64,000 nucleotides of DNA from contig NZ_JAQMWQ010000001.1 in the NCBI RefSeq assembly GCF_030403775.1, positions 496,001 through 560,000 of the forward strand, in the 5' to 3' direction. A program made the position numbers and the translations under genes. The notes under the pieces were generated by a model, which was not told the origin of the DNA, did no database searches, and saw only the letters and a list, made by a program, of their open reading frames with translations. Positions 63,653 to 64,000 of the stretch are shown piece after piece (position 1 is the first letter of the stretch; every line of letters begins with the position of its first letter). Source of the stretch: Paenibacillus sp. BSR1-1. GTDB lineage: Bacteria; Bacillota; Bacilli; Bacillales; Cytobacillaceae.

Positions 63653-64000
63653 TTACTCTTCACCCTTCGAGAATTTACCAGCATATTCATGGGTACTTTC
63701 TGAGGCTTGTAACGTCTTGGGAACGTGCAGCAAGTAAGTTAACTTTCTTCCCTTAAGTTCAATTCTTTGTAAAATGGTTGATTTTAATAATGCTGTTCTT
63801 AATAATTGAGTTTCAATTGTAGAGCATGAAACCGGAAAAAGATAAGATTGTTTATTATGGAAAGTAATCAGCGTTTGGTTTGCCCCTGAACGACGGTAGT
63901 CCTTAATATGCGCCTGTGAGAGCCAAATACATTCAGGAATGCTAGGTGATGCAGTTGGAAAAAAGAAAATGTGATTAGTCGGTTCAATGGCAATTGGGTT
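63653..64000 (-). CDS. comK: Competence transcription factor ComK (C-terminal part, cut by window edge)
   Basis: The last 115 residues of a ComK-family protein, read from 64000 downward to a TAA at 63653-63655. The blocks NPIAIEPTNHIFFFPTAS, CIWLSQAHIKDYR, and LFPVSCSTIETQLLRTALLKS correspond in order to B. subtilis ComK's VDPSNQIFLFPT, CGWISHVHVKEF and LPISYNSFENQVYRTAWLRT. ComK activates DNA-uptake genes and is a MecA/ClpCP substrate. The N-terminus and promoter lie outside the window. Confidence 0.9.
   Translation of the reverse strand, partial: NPIAIEPTNHIFFFPTASPSIPECIWLSQAHIKDYRRSGANQTLITFHNKQSYLFPVSCSTIETQLLRTALLKSTILQRIELKGRKLTYLLHVPKTLQASESTHEYAGKFSKGEE

Overview
The window is chromosomal DNA of a low-GC, endospore-forming, facultatively anaerobic Bacillaceae member, probably Bacillus or a close genus such as Neobacillus. 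Evidence: Bacillus-type ribosome binding sites, many U-tract hairpin terminators, a T-box leader on trpS, the gerPABCDEF spore-coat operon, comK, mecA, spx, med and comZ, CtsR and FapR operators, and long stretches of gene order known from B. subtilis (fabH-fabF-yjaZ-app-yjbA-trpS-opp, yisL/asnO/gerP, addBA, and yhjE/yhjD/comK). I saw no phage, plasmid or CRISPR array. The window cuts a cardiolipin synthase gene at the left end and comK at the right end.

Layout. (1) 1-2.9 kb: cardiolipin synthase, the ClpCP adaptor MecA, the redox regulator Spx and a small membrane protein. (2) 2.9-17.5 kb: two complete oligopeptide ABC importers, opp and app. They flank a T-box-controlled tryptophanyl-tRNA synthetase, a DUF3899 membrane protein and YjbA. 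(3) 17.6-27.9 kb: YjaZ, the FapR-controlled fabH-fabF pair, ComZ and Med, two small enzymes of unknown substrate, YjzD, CtsR-controlled clpB, and YjzC. Two short repeats with related ends lie here. (4) 28.1-35.4 kb: an anaerobic island with two Fnr-type regulators, moeA-mobB, moaA, the Fe-S repair protein Ric, a radical SAM/SPASM protein and a MIP18-family Fe-S assembly factor. (5) 35.4-46.4 kb: housekeeping and accessory genes (HAD phosphatase, BsuPI protein, YitT, DegV, CvfB, YajQ-family, SDR, an amylase-like protein, AsnO-type asparagine synthetase). (6) 46.4-50 kb: MoeB, a tungsten-type aldehyde:ferredoxin oxidoreductase, MoaD and a second small protein ending in Gly-Gly. (7) 50-53.4 kb: YisL, a CpaF N-terminal-domain orphan behind a c-di-GMP-I riboswitch, and gerPA-F. 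(8) 53.4-64 kb: addBA, signal peptidase I, a TVP38 protein, an LCP protein, YhjD and comK.

How the genes work together. Regions 4 and 6 supply pterin-cofactor steps (MoaA, MoaD, MoeB, MoeA, MobB) and an enzyme likely to use the product (AOR). Region 4 appears to be wired to oxygen through Fnr: Fnr-like sites sit at one fixed distance upstream of the -10 elements of ric, the radical SAM gene, the MIP18 gene and moaA, and a half-site sits at the same distance for moeA. MecA, Spx, Med, ComZ, ComK and the Opp importer all belong to competence and stress control.

Most noteworthy: the c-di-GMP riboswitch preceding a truncated secretion-ATPase gene; the shared Fnr promoter geometry; a membrane-anchored alpha-amylase-family protein that has lost all its catalytic residues; and two adjacent small proteins with the same C-terminal Ala-Gly-Gly tail beside the AOR.
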